From NCBI GenBank assembly GCA_035041965.1, contig JAPYMA010000370.1:47501-111500 (forward strand): a stretch of 64,000 nucleotides of DNA. Direction: 5' to 3'. Below are positions 50,005 through 63,725 of this stretch, piece after piece (position 1 is the first letter of the stretch; each line of letters opens with the position of its first letter). The notes under the pieces were generated by a model. The model worked only from the letters and a program-made list of their open reading frames with translations, was not told where the DNA came from and ran no database searches. A program made the translations under genes and the position numbers. The stretch is from Anisakis pegreffii (lineage: Eukaryota; Nematoda; Chromadorea; Rhabditida; Anisakidae).

Positions 50005-53000
50005 GAAAGTATAAAGGCACAGATTTGAGGGCATCAGACATTAACCGAAGGCAGGTGTGGTTGACACTATGTTGGAATCATGAAACTTTCATAATCATTA
50101 TCATAAATAAAATAAATACAGCGCACCATTCGTCACTTCTAGACGGTATCGGCAGAAAAGGAACGGGGCAAACAGGTGACAGCAATGATTTTGTGAGTGT
50201 GATATTGAATGTTAATCAATACTGTTAAGAAGTGAGATCGACGAATGAATACATACGTGGTCGTTAACGTTATCAAAGAATAATTTCGATAAACACGATA
50301 ATGATAATGAAAAGACCACTTTCCGTTGCAAACTTAACTGTGTATATGTGCCATTAATAACTTACGCCTCATTCAATCATGTATGTGTGAGGATGTTGTG
50401 AGAATTTTAATATTTTTGAAAATTGAAATTTTACTATAAACATCTGATTCACGTAACAAATCTACATACAAACAAGCGTAAAATATAACCGTACAGAACA
50501 ATACAATAGAAAAATGCTCGCTCTGATAGAAATTCGCAGTTTTCTAGCATCGCATCAAGCATGCTGTCGAATTCGATCGATTCATTCATGTATACTCGTT
50601 CTTCATTCGTTCATAGTGGTGCTACGTTGCTCCTCTCACTCTAGACCATGTTCATACATCGATCATGAATGCACCATTCGAAACGTACCAATGAACAATG
50701 CACAAACACACAGCACTTCTAGCCTTCCTCCCTTTGTCGATCTCATATCCATGCGAATACACAACATATCACTGTGCACGATAGTCATTCATTCCAATCG
50801 ATTGCTGCCCATAAAATGTTGCGATAACAGCCCTCTAAGCACTCAGCGATCATGCCTCCCCTTCATTCATTCATTTTCCTTCAACACGTGCACGAGTCGA
50901 TTTCGTTCTATATTTTTAACATATACGTACGTATGAAGTGAACGTCGGATCTCGAGAATGGATAAACTAATGCATGAAGCGCTCCCCATAAGCTTTTAAC
51001 ATGAAATAAATAGTCTTTTTTCTCGTTGTTGCAAAGAGTCAATGTGTTTACACAGACGATGGAACGAAATGAACTTCGCGTACAAAGATGCAGCGGATAA
51101 TACTCATCTGCAGTTTAAAATAAAAGCAGAAAACCAATGATGGAAGGGGAAGGTTTTGAAAAGACGATAAATATGAGGTTATCTGGGTGGTTAACAAGGA
51201 ATTCATAGAGAAGGAAAGGAAAAAATCTCATACGACTTGATTCAATGTGACTGTGAGGATGTGATATGAGATGTGAATTTGAAAGCGAAAGTGATAAAAA
51301 ACGATTGATTCAAGGCGATTACACATTTAGAACAGAAAAATCATAGCACTGATAACACGTTCACAAATAAATTTGCATATAGTTTTTAGAGTACATATTT
51401 GTGAATGTATATGGTATAATCTAAACGGTTACACGATACGGCATATAAGCACCTGATTCAATGGCCTAAAAGGAATGCTCCGTTTCAATAAATAATGAAG
51501 GATGAAATGAATGATGTTGAGGTGAACCGAAGGTTGGAACAGCAAAACGACGAAATTCAGTAATGTTATTGATAATAATGGAGTGATAAAAGCAGATATT
51601 TAAATAAAGGATCACGTAGATTATCTGTTTGTTTTTATTGTTGATTTAATTGGAAACAATGGATTCATACGTAAGCTTCGATTATTTTACCACTCAATGT
51701 ACCTTTCTATTGCTTTTCAACGGATATCTGTATATGATGAACGATGAAGTAAATAAGTGAATAAATAAAAACAGCAGTAAATACACATAATATGCATCCG
51801 AGTCAGATGATGCGGAGCCGACAACACTGCGAAGGCAGACAGACGGCTGGTTGTTCGGATGATTGGATCACTGAAAAGCTGGTTTGGGTGGTTGGTTGGA
51901 CGGTTACGTGCTTGATGCTACTGCTGCTGATGATGGTTGCTTGGTTAGCGAAATAGAACGAATGGAAGGAGGGATTTAGTGAGGATGGAATGGATTGCTA
52001 CATGAAGGGAGGGATTATAGGAGGGAAGAACAGAAGATTATTATGAAATCACGAAGAAGACAGGAAAGAAAGAGATTAAGGGATGAGGTTCAATTATTAT
52101 TCAGAGGTAGTGAATGAAGAACAGCAACTGATAGAATAGTGTTGGTTGATGGAAAGTGAAAATTATGATATCAGACTGATTGTTGAAGAGACTGACGAGG
52201 ATGGTTTTAGGTGGTGGTTTATGGTGCGTATGAAATGCGATTGATGATTATAGTGGTTGTGGCATGAGAACGAATTTGAAGAAAAGGAATATAAAAATGA
52301 TGAACGAAACGGAGGAACATGACATGGAATAAGGAAAATGCAAAGAGAAGTTGGATGAACTGATTATGGGTTGGGGGTGAGTGGAACTAATAATGCAGAT
52401 TAGCTGGAACAAACGGAAGATGGGGGCTACCTGATTCTAAATCTATGAGGACGATTTGAATGATAAAGGTAGGGGGGTTAGCGGTAAAAGGGCTGGGTGA
52501 TGGTCGATATATTATTCTTCCTTCGAAAGATTATAAAAAAGTGAAATTGACTGAGACGATGAAATGAATGAAAGGAAACGCATGAAAAAAGTGCAAGGAA
52601 AAGGGGAAGGAATTGAATGACACATGATTATACTATTACATGCTTGAATGACTCCTACTCGAAGCGATCACTGAATAAATGACATGAGCAAACGAATGAC
52701 AATAAGAAACGGAAACGAATGCTACCTAGCAACACTGTACAGATCGTATAATCAATCGATCCGTACATTATATCAATGTAATCATCAAGCAAATCAGTAC
52801 TACAAGCACCATCACAACCACCACCATCCATCATTCCCACTTCAGTTCCATTCATCAATATCAACCACCCGAAATGAAAAATAATACCCCTCTCCAACTA
52901 AAACCGACCAAATCATCAACACATTCTCACCTGATAAACATGATCACTCTCGTCATTGTCACTATGATCATGTCCACGAAATCACTCATTGAATACAATA

Positions 53001-55778
53001 CAATACTTAAATTTAATCAAAACAATTCAATTCCTAAAACATTACATAACATCACATTGTATAATAATTCATCACAAAATCTGATCAATTACGCCATAAT
53101 CGAATCATCAGTTCATTTTAGAATCATACAAAAAAACCCGAATCGCATGAAACTAAACTGCACACTCACACCTATGAATATCGTACCACTCAGACAAATA
53201 ACACCCACTCACCTCACCACCGTCAATTTATTCTAATTTGTTCACATCCCCAATCAAAATGTCGCCATTTATTCACGCATATTCACTCATAATTCAATAA
53301 TTCTACGATATAAACATACATAATGAATATGGTTTTATTCATCATTTATTTTATACACATAAGCATTCAATCCAACAATTTATTTCAACTATTCTAACTG
53401 ACGGCATCACCATTCGATCATAATAATACGTATCACAGTATCACTATGACACGACAAGCTATTGCTATACCAGTTCGTTCAATTGCAGTCATATCTGTAA
53501 TTGTACTTTTACATTATTAGCCGCGTACTGCCGCTATTCTCCAAACTCCTTACTGCACTGATCGATGTTGACTGTAAACTATACTCGATTCTGTACTTTA
53601 TATGAAATTCTTCGTTAGCAGTAGCAACGGTTAACCTTTTAGTTATCATTATTTTATTCGCCTACGATACCACCATTCCTCCATCGATACGTTCCTTCGT
53701 CACTCATTCATCGTATCCTATCCCATTTTAACCCGGCTATCCATTCGTTCGTTTATCTTCTTTATCCGTCTGCTGCATTCACTCATCTCATCCGTTCACC
53801 ACACTCTAATAATCAGTTTTTGGAAAACGAATCGTTTCTAGTCGACGGGATATGATAATAATGATGAACAATTGATCGATTCCATCTATCCATCCCAAGG
53901 CAAGCATCGATTATCGTTATTCGATTCATTCACCACTGCAATAGCGACATTCGTCGTTACCCTCGTTTGTAACATCATCACCAAGCAATTCAACCACCAG
54001 TTTACAATCATTTTCTTGCTGTTATGTTTCTCAATGAATAATCGAATTATCACAACATCATCATAACCGCTATTCTTATCATTATCACACCACGTGACTC
54101 CACAATCCAAGGAATATATGCATTCATTTTGTTAATCTTGTAATGAATACTTATCTGTTCAGTAAGATACAGCTTTCAATGCAGTGAATAATCAAGCAGC
54201 ACATAATTGTCATCACTATGAACTACTATTACAATTCAAACTGTGATAGCAATAATCCCAGACGCAAACGATGCATCAGCATACAAACGAGTGAACAAAT
54301 ATAAGCAGCATCACAGCGGGCGAAAGCTTATCGACAACCATGTATACACATACAAATATTTATCAGTTTTATCATCCTTGTTCTTCGCATTTTATTTCGA
54401 ACAAATTTCATCGATTGTTCATTTATTCATTCTTCATCTCGACAAAGAAACGACTTGTTACAACCACACATAAACTAAAACAAATCACTCACATTCAGTT
54501 TTTTCGCCTGCACACACAATCGATGATTACTTTTCAGAAGTTGCTGGGTTATCAGACCACACTTTTCATAGTCAAACGACCAACTGAAACTAGCACGAGG
54601 AGTGAGCAAATCGCACGTACGAGTGAACTAGTTCATTGATAATAAGCTCATTCATTCTAATTGTAAGATACTTTTCACTGATAGATAGGGTATATCTATA
54701 GAGTAGGGAAAGCTTCCCGATAGATAGATGATAACCATTAGCTGGCCATTAAATGAGCCATAATTCGAGTTACTGTACAATGTGAAACGGTGAAACGTCT
54801 TAAAGCAACTGTAGCAGCGGACAGTCTGATTACTTAGTAATAGAATCATCATCGAAAGTCGTATGGTCGTTATCATCGTCATCACGTCTGAAGAAGAATG
54901 AGGAAATAAGAATTTGAACAGAGTATGGATGGTGAACACAAAATGAAAGCAACAGTTGCATGTTAACAATGCAATAAGAAAAAAGATGATATCTGCAGAA
55001 ATATGTGCATGATCATTAGCGGAAGACCTGCTGCAATTAGTTTTTCGATGCCATCATAATGCAACGCTATCAGATAAGCATGAGCTGAATAATGTTTGCT
55101 GTAGAATGGAACCTCTTGATGAATCGTCCGATGAAAAGTATCGTAACAGCAAACGGTATGAAGTAATTTAACACTCATATTATTCATACTTCCAGTTCAC
55201 CACATTTAGATGACGTTCAATGAACGATGTGAATTTATTGAATAAATTAACCAGTTAAACCGCATAACAGCAAGTCATTATGGCGCATCGAAATTAACTG
55301 TCGTGCATTGATTCATAAATTCATATATACATATTATCGTCATCAGCACCATCACCAATTATCTGACGACAATACTGTATGCTGACCTGAGAGTGCACTT
55401 GATGGCGGATGATGGCAACGTACACTTTTACATTAATTCATTCCTTGTCATCAAAGTACAAACGATCAGTAAACGAAATTCTTCCAAAAAAAGGAGAAAT
55501 CTTTTGAGGAATGGACATAAAGGAGAAAGACAGTTTCAGATGCGACATAACATAGGCGATAACAAATTGGGATTTAAACGGTCAAAAAAGAGACGATCTC
55601 ATAAAACCGAAAATATCTACAATAAAAATAAACTGAAGTGATCGGAATCGATAAAAGCGATCTCGTAAATTCACTCCATTCATGATTCACAAATTAGCCT
55701 ATTCGTTCAGTGAAAACAGCAGCTTTAAGTGCAACCAACTATCCATCACAGAATTTGCAGCAAAAGGAGACGATCTAC

Positions 55779-55880
55779 ACTGGTGCGTCGCGAACAACGG
55801 GGACATTCAGAGGTCCCGTCCTCGACTTCTTCCAAGGTGACTGCATTTTCGGAGCCCCCGATGAACTGCAAATTTCGTAA
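55779..55880 (+). repeat. Dispersed repeat, copy 2 (partial)
   Basis: It matches the first half of the 63530 copy in the same orientation: GCGAACAACGGGGACATTCA, GTCCTCGACTTCTTCC, GACTGCATTTTCGGAG and AACTGCAAATTT align with GCGAGCAACAGGGAATTTCA, GTCCACGACTTTTTTC, GACTCCATTTTCGTGG and AACTGCAAAATTT. The second half is missing. Confidence 0.7.
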
Positions 55881-57722
55881 CTGACTTTTTTCCTTTCCTC
55901 CAACACACTACTCTGCCCAAACTCATACAGTTGAACGGCTCCAAACTAATGATGAATCGAAAATTGGACAGTAAGGTTGCTCAGTGTTAACCACACTCGA
56001 ATAATGTGCTTACTGCTGATGAACATAATAATACAAGCTGTAGGAATATTAGTGTTTCAAAAAAAGCAATGCTTACAAACTGACTTTATATTAGTTTATT
56101 ATCACGAAGACAATAATAGTTTCTTTAAAACTCCAATAAGGAGTATTTCCGGAAACGAATTCCACAAACAAAATTCATCGACCATGACGAAGAGATGATG
56201 ACAACTCAGTATATAAATACAAAAACGAACAGCATACTTACAAACATAAATGCTGGAAAAGAATGCAAAACAATAACTGTAGAAAATCATTATCATGCTC
56301 ATCAAAAAGGTTCGTTTTTGTATTTATATTCAAATTGTATTAACACACGAAGCGTAATGGAAAAACCTCATGATCCTATGTGTCAATCATAAATATGATA
56401 ATATCATGATCAATGGCTGATTGGATCATTAATGATCAAAACGAGAAGTTGTTTTGCCCTTTGAATTGATCTCTTTCTTTTTTGTTTGATGGCGAACGAG
56501 TAAATGAAATTCGAAGTGATAACAATAGTCTCTACGATTCGACCAAGATAATTTATACAAAATTCACTCCAAATTAGCTGTGAATTTCGTTTTTCTTCAT
56601 CAGTGATGTTCTCAGCAGTTTCGATTAGCGTTTCATATTGGATAGATAGGATTGTATGCACATCATCTCAAAATCGATACCTAACGATATGCTCATGCGG
56701 GATGTGTTCTTTGAACGATATTCAAGTAAATAACGCAGTTCCTATTGTCGTTCCATTTTAACTTATGATCTGCTTCAATTGGAGACGTTTAATTCATAAA
56801 AATAAGTTATTTCAAAGTTGTTGTTACATGATATGGATTAACAAGAGTTAATAAGCTTCAAATGACCTATAAATGATCTACATGGTAAATGAATGCGCTT
56901 TTACGAGGAAACGGCCGTTATTTAATTATGGTTAAAGTAAGTAATTATTATGGTAAAAATACTGAATCAACAACCCTGCTGAATATGCATTACTTTGAAT
57001 AAGATGCATATTATCGGTAGTGTGGCATGAAATTCAGTGATCTCGTCGAAGTCCAACAGCTGCATCATGCTATTTCGACAAATAATACAATTTTATTGTA
57101 CGTGCATATGACACTTATATACCGATAGTAATCGATGAATCTATGTGAATGCCTTTTCGCGAGCCAATGAAATGCTCCGAGCCATCCACTAATCAATACG
57201 AGTATGCACCTTATTCATTGAGTCTTTCCTCAAAGCCTTGAAAATATATTTTTGAAATTCTAATGGTCAGTATCCGAATATGCGTTTGAACAGAAGTAGC
57301 TGTATACAAATACTTGCGTACGCTGGAAACTTAGATTCTGTTGAAACGGAATACGTTAATTCCCATTTCCTATAAAGGAGGAAAACATAAAAATTACAGA
57401 CAAAAATAAATGAGTTTGCTCGTTTGTTTGCTTGACCTTCCATAGATATCGGTCAGTTATATCGACTTATGATCCCCAAATTCAAAAATGGTTGTTTAAA
57501 GATTCAGTCAATTACAGACATCAATACATGAATAGGTAGTGAAGGAAAACAGAACGATTATCGAATGGATCGCGAACCTATTTCAACATATTCAATACTG
57601 GTATTTTGATATTGATTCCACAAATTTCAAAAAAGACCTCAATAAGTATGAATGATGTGAGAAGAAATCATCCTAATGCCGATTCATAATCCTCACGGTC
57701 TGGCGGATAATCTGAGAAGAAT

Positions 57723-57770
57723 GTAAACGAAAAAGAACGAAAAAGAACAAAACGAAAAAGAACAAAAACG
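57723..57770 (+). repeat. Short tandem repeat AACGAAAAAGAAC
   Basis: Three to four imperfect 13-bp units in a row. Confidence 0.75.
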
Positions 57771-60700
57771 ATGATCGAGGCAATAACGTAGGCAACCATG
57801 CAAAATTTTTTCGAAATTCAATTCTTCAGTATATTACTAAAAACTGCTGCAATAGCATCGTAAGCACATCTATAAATTACCAAGTAAATTTCATCTAATT
57901 GCTTCACTCAGTTTCTCTTCTTCATCTTCCGCTAACATCTAACACATAATGTCCCTGATTAACCTTATACAAAATCACAGAATGCTCACAAAATGTGAAT
58001 GCGTTCGAACATAAAAGAACAATATTTGACGGTGGTTTAATGTTGCTACATGTGGCTATCTGGTATCTATTTTTCAGTTAGACCAGTTGTTGAATGAGGA
58101 GTTTTTAGCTGTGAACACATTAGGATACTTACGAATACACACATTTTCCTGTTAATAACTACTGCTTGCTTTAAGATTTAGTACGATAAAAAGAAGTTTC
58201 AATGAATTTGTTCAGTTGAAAACATTTTAGAAAAAATTATTATTATGATTATTAGTTAAATGTTACGATGTCCTGCTGTAGGCTGGATTTTAAAAAATAT
58301 CTGTAAAAGCGTCATTAGTAATCCAGGTGGTAGTCATTAAATTTATGCATAGACAAACGAACGAATGAACACTGATTGAATAAACCTTCAACTGCCCCCT
58401 ACATAGGTAGTAAAATATCTGCTGAGAAATATGAAACTGAACCGATTCAATCTTTCTCGCTCGTTGTTCGCATATGGATAAAGAAAGTATTGAAAGGATG
58501 ATTAAATGGTAGCAAGTAAGTGAGTGCCCTCCTAGGCAGCGTTTTGTCGCTACTGCCAGTCAGTGGTCATCACTGCCATTGCTAAGCTGCGACTGAAATA
58601 TCACTATCATTATGGTATGTACGTAACTTTTATAGATGACCCAGCCAAACCAAGATGGTACGGATGACCTTAGATGATCGATTCATAGTGATCAATGCAT
58701 AGCACTAGGAGGACGTTGGTTCGAAGGTCAAGCTATGCTATGCGGTATCGCTGTCGTTCAATAATCGTGTTATCTCGTCTCTAATTTGTCTCGTTGCAGC
58801 AATACTTTTGCACTCTCTTCAATTTTTTACCCATTCAGCCTTATTGTTAGTATACAACTATTAGATTTACAATGAATATTCCAAAGTTACAGCTGTTTTC
58901 GGGGTTTTTGGGAGAAAAATTCACCTATGCAGGCGATGATGGATAAAAGATTAGTTCTTTTACAAGAATTCTAATACACTACTGGAAGATGAAAAATAAT
59001 GGTTATATTCAGTAACAACGAAACATGGAGATGGTTTGAATATTTAGATTGAAATGAATGGATGGAAGGGTGTAAGGAGAGTGAATGTTCAGTAATAAAT
59101 ATTTTGTTTGAATGGATATACAGGTGGTTACGGCAAATTGATGAAGTAGATTTCAGTAGTGGTGATGGGGTGGGGGGGGACAATATGTGATCGTTTGATT
59201 TGCAATATTTGATGGCGGTGGAAACGAAGAACGAAGGAAGAGAAGACGGTAGTATTAGGAGTGGAGGATGATGATGAGGGGACGAATTGGGTAAGTGGGT
59301 GATTCGGAATGAAGAAGAATGCGTGAACAACAACTTGCTGATTGCAATAGTAAAACCTCGATTTGAGACTGGATCGTCAGTTATGCATCAAATCAGCTGG
59401 TGCAAAAGGGCTAAGAAGCTGATTTTTCGAGGAAACGATAAGTCGTCGACTGGGATTTACGAAGAAACGAAGCAGATGTGATGATGAATCGTGCGGCAGT
59501 AGCAGTAAGTATCAACGGCGTAGTTCGCTGGTGGAGTCGAAACTGAGAGAAATATGAATGAAACGGGTGGTTGTGAATCGTTAACGTTAGTTTTAAGATT
59601 GGTTGTATTGTATTTGGTTGATCTGGTCTTATTACATTGCTGTGCTGTGGGCTAGGAGGTAGGGTGCGTAGATAGGTGGTAGATGGATCTGAGAATAGAG
59701 ATTTATTGAATGATGAAGGAATGAGTAAATGAATGAATGAAACGAAGGAATAAATAAGACGTTAGTTTTCGAAATGAAGACGAAGAAGAAGGGGCAAACA
59801 AGTATAAGACGTGTTGTGATGATGACGATAGTGTTTGAATGAAGAATGAATGTAATGTTAGATAGATGCGGCTGATTGCTCGTGTTTGGTTTAGTTTAGC
59901 TGAGTTTAGTTTGAATTGTGTGTGTGTATTTGTGTAACCAAATTATATATGTGTATTATATGTGAATAATATATACCTAGAAATGATGGGCTTTTGGGAT
60001 GGCATCGTAGATGATATGTAATAGATAAATTTGTATCATATATTTATGGATTGAGTTCAAGCTTGCGTTGTTCAATGAACGTCATGAAATATTCTCGGCA
60101 GCTCAGCTCTTATGAACATGTTTTCGTTGGTTGCACATTCCATGCGAATAATTTATAACATATATCGTTGATGTTTTTGTTATGCATTCATTTATTTGCT
60201 TGAGATGTTTGCCTATCTGTTATTTGATGGCGTTTTTTATCGCTCGTAAACCAGCAGCACATAAATAAACGAACGAAAGAACGCAGAATCTTGAGGCACT
60301 CAATAGATGAATTTGTGACGTGAGCAGGAAATGTTCTGTAGGAATGGTACGAAGATGTGGCAAGAGGAATAGTAAAAGGAATCAATCAACTGGAAAGGAA
60401 CAATAGGAAATGACCAACCGAAGTATCACATCCGGAAATTGTCGAATTCGTCGTTGAATTCTTAAAATGGAACCAAGATTTCATCATTGGATGGAAAAGA
60501 TGAAGGAGCTAAAGTTTCACATGAAAAAGAATGTGTTTCTAAAATAGAATTGATGCAAATCTGAAACATGCTCAAGGAATTCGTTTCGCAGCAAGCTGTC
60601 TGTGAAGAGCATCAATTCACATGGCAGTTAAAAGAATGCACGTAGTAATACAGATATGGTATGAAAGAAAAACGCTTGCTTTTTCTATTCGTAATAATGT

Positions 60701-62715
60701 TAAACTGCTTCTAACAGTTCAACGTGTTACTAGCATTCGGTAACGAACACAACAACATTACTAAATGATATAACATAGAATGGACCACCATTCTTCGCTC
60801 GTTTATACTAACGTCTTCAAGTAGTTGTCATCACTCAGATCAGTCAGCCAGCGTCAACATCAGTGTCGTCGTAAAATTTTACACAGTTATATCTATCTGT
60901 CTATCGATAGGTGGTGACATATGATAAGATGATAGGAAAATGACGAGCGAGAAAGATGGGCTGAGAAGCGGTTGATTATTGGTGAATTTGTTTGTGTGTA
61001 AATTTGAAAATAAATCACATTGGTTCATCACTACTAGTGCTCATAGGTAGGCAGGTTTTGAGATAACTAAAGCGAATACGATGGCGCTTCGAACGGAGGT
61101 GTTCCTCTTTAAGTAAACTGTTACTTTAACAGTACTAAGGTAGAAGGATAGAGAGTGATGAGGAGAGATGAAATCTTGACGATGAAAATACATTAGTGAG
61201 GATGACGATGATCTTACTGCACCTCTACTGTATTATATACGCACTAACTTAAAACAATAATTCAAATAGTATTTGTTGCTTTTGAATTAAAATTTTTTGA
61301 AAATCCTTTACTTGCTTTGAACAGAAATGTTCTGCTTTTCTTGGATGGCAGGAACATACCATTCATGGTATGGATGGAGTGTTCCGAGGTACGGGAAAGG
61401 TTGGTCGAGAATATAGTCGATCCAATTCCAGTGTGATGGTGGTAATGAGTGGACAACAAATACAATACAACGCGGGTCATTGGAAAATACACAATGAATA
61501 GACTGAAGAGATATCGGAGATAGATTCTGATATTATTTATCAGATGATAGATTGAGGAAACATTAAAGGATCAGTGAGGTGAAATGAGAAAAATATGATG
61601 ATTTATGTGAAGATATACAATGAATAAAACAATGATTGGTAGATAAGGAGGTAATTAAATAGCTATATATGTGGACAAATGTATAGATAGAAAAAGCGAT
61701 TAACGACGGGGTTCATGGCGTTTGGTGTGTGCCTAAAATGCATGCTGACCTTTACCGAGAACAGAGAATGAAAGGTACGAATCAGATGATGAAATAAATG
61801 ATTCTAGTATTTCCAACAAAAATTGAAGGAATATATGAACTTTTATGAGTGAAACTTATTCCGAGCGGATTTTGGTTTGTTCAAACAAAGTAACTTGATA
61901 ATATCAGTGATAAAAATAACGGTATGAGGAGAGTAGAGTGTGCATACGTGCTATCTAAATCATCAACAACAATCAGCATACAACGCGTAAATTTTTTTCT
62001 GACAGCATTAAATCAATATTAAATAACGATTTGTGTAGATAAAGAAAATTTTAGATGCACCGCTTCATGTTTAGATGAATAACTAAATTGCAAAAGCAAC
62101 GCCATCGAAAATTGCTTGACCTGAAAACTGCATGTCTGGACCGAACTGACCGCCAATGGATGCATTAAGATAGAAAGGGATAGGAATGGAGGGGTCAGCG
62201 ATATATGTGCGTATATTTGCTCTCTGGTGGAATGTAATAATAAAGCAAACAATGACAGCAACAGACTGAGCAAAGACAGACAGAATGGATATGTGAAATC
62301 TCCACGAACTGAATAGTCAGCCAAGCAATCGATGGTCTGTTAACGAGAATCTCGTTCAAAACTCTATGAACAGATGAATATGTTGATCGATTGGCTGGGG
62401 AGATATGAATGAGCGCATAGGATATGGTGACCTCATCGTGATCTACTCGTTCATGTGGCGCGCAATCGACGCATAGAAACGAAACTCTGTCCCTCATCAG
62501 TTGTGGTGCTTTCATTTACTCATTCTTTATATAAGTTGAGCAAAATTGTACGAAGAGGTTAGAAAAATGAAGAAACAATCGTAAAAGCACAACATTAGCA
62601 GCGTTTTATGAGCGACGAACGAACAAGCTTTACAGTTTAATTTGCTGCACTCCTATCCCCTCACCCACCCCCTTCCTTATCCCACCCACTCCCAGCCATG
62701 AAAAACTTCATATAA

Positions 62716-62752
<37 letters not shown>
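62716..62752. repeat. TA microsatellite
   Basis: Alternating TA run of about 37 bases, interrupted once near its start by AAA, just after a C-rich patch at 62640-62697. Confidence 0.95.
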
Positions 62753-62755
<3 letters not shown>

Positions 62756-63529
62756 ATGATATGAAATAAAATATTAACAAATTAATAAACAAAGCAATAA
62801 TATATATTTCACTTTAAAACAGTTGCATATTGAGTACTATTTAGTTGTAGTCAAAATTTGCAATCCATTGATAGTAATCCACCGTTATACTGTTACAGTC
62901 CAGAACAAAAGCGGTATTTCAAAAGCGACTCAAAACAATCCAAAATACGCTCGTGCGCCATGCACTAACAATTTTACGAAAATTACGTGGTTTTGTGACC
63001 GACCGACGAGAACTTACCGAGAAATGTCGTTATTTGACGGTGCAGTGGCAACGTATGGTGCTGCTACATGATTTCACTATTTTGTTGTCTGATACTTGAA
63101 ATCAATGAACAGTTGAAAATTTTAACGATTCTGAAAACTTCTAGAAACTCCTTCGACAAGTCGTAATTTAATAGATTACTAAGTAAGAAGAAGCGATGAA
63201 ATTAGCCAAAGAATTTCATTTCGGAAACTATTAGCGTCTTCGGTCAATCACATGCGGTCGAAATAAACATCAAAGCTAAAAAACTCACCGGTGACAACGT
63301 TTCGAATTTCAGGAATTGTATTCAAGCCCTTCCCTCCTTCTCGTTTGCGTACGCTGTCGCAGACAATTGACCCACAAAGAAGAAAAACTTATCATGCCCT
63401 TAAATAACCTTAACCAGATTTGACCATCCAAAGTGGCCACGAGTCTGTCCAGAGATTCCTTTGGAAGAAAACGTAAATGATGATCAAGTTCTAAGCCGCG
63501 TGCAATCACTGACAGACTTTCAGCTAGTG

Positions 63530-63725
63530 TGTTGCGAGCAACAGGGAATTTCAAGATACCTGTCTCCGTTCTCCTGTCCACGACTTTTTTCGAGCCGACT
63601 CCATTTTCGTGGTCCGCAACTGCAAAATTTGATCCCCGATTCTTACGGAATTTTCGGGTTCCCTGTTTCCCGAAAATTTTCGGGGAATTCTCCGAATTTT
63701 CCCCGGAAATTGATAAAATCGAATC
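63530..63725 (+). repeat. Dispersed repeat, copy 3 (longest)
   Basis: The most complete copy of the family. Its second half is an AT/GC palindrome-rich stretch of CCCGAAAATTTTCGGGG, TCTCCGAATTTTCC and GGAAATTGATAAAATCGA words. The 170-codon open frame at 63461-63973 runs straight through it and is therefore unlikely to be a gene. Confidence 0.7.

Noticed and set aside
49947..50228. 93-codon open frame
   Set aside because: It starts inside a dispersed repeat copy and continues into non-repeat sequence without coding character.
50514..50936. 140-codon plus-strand open frame
   Set aside because: C-rich composition explains the openness; no domain, acceptor or homologue recognised.
52874..53236. 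120-codon plus-strand open frame
   Set aside because: It lies in an extremely G-poor patch where stop codons are depleted; the peptide is Asn/Thr/Ile-rich with no motif.
58971..59333. 120-codon minus-strand open frame rich in Ser, Pro and His
   Set aside because: It is the complement of a G-rich patch; low-complexity peptide without a motif.
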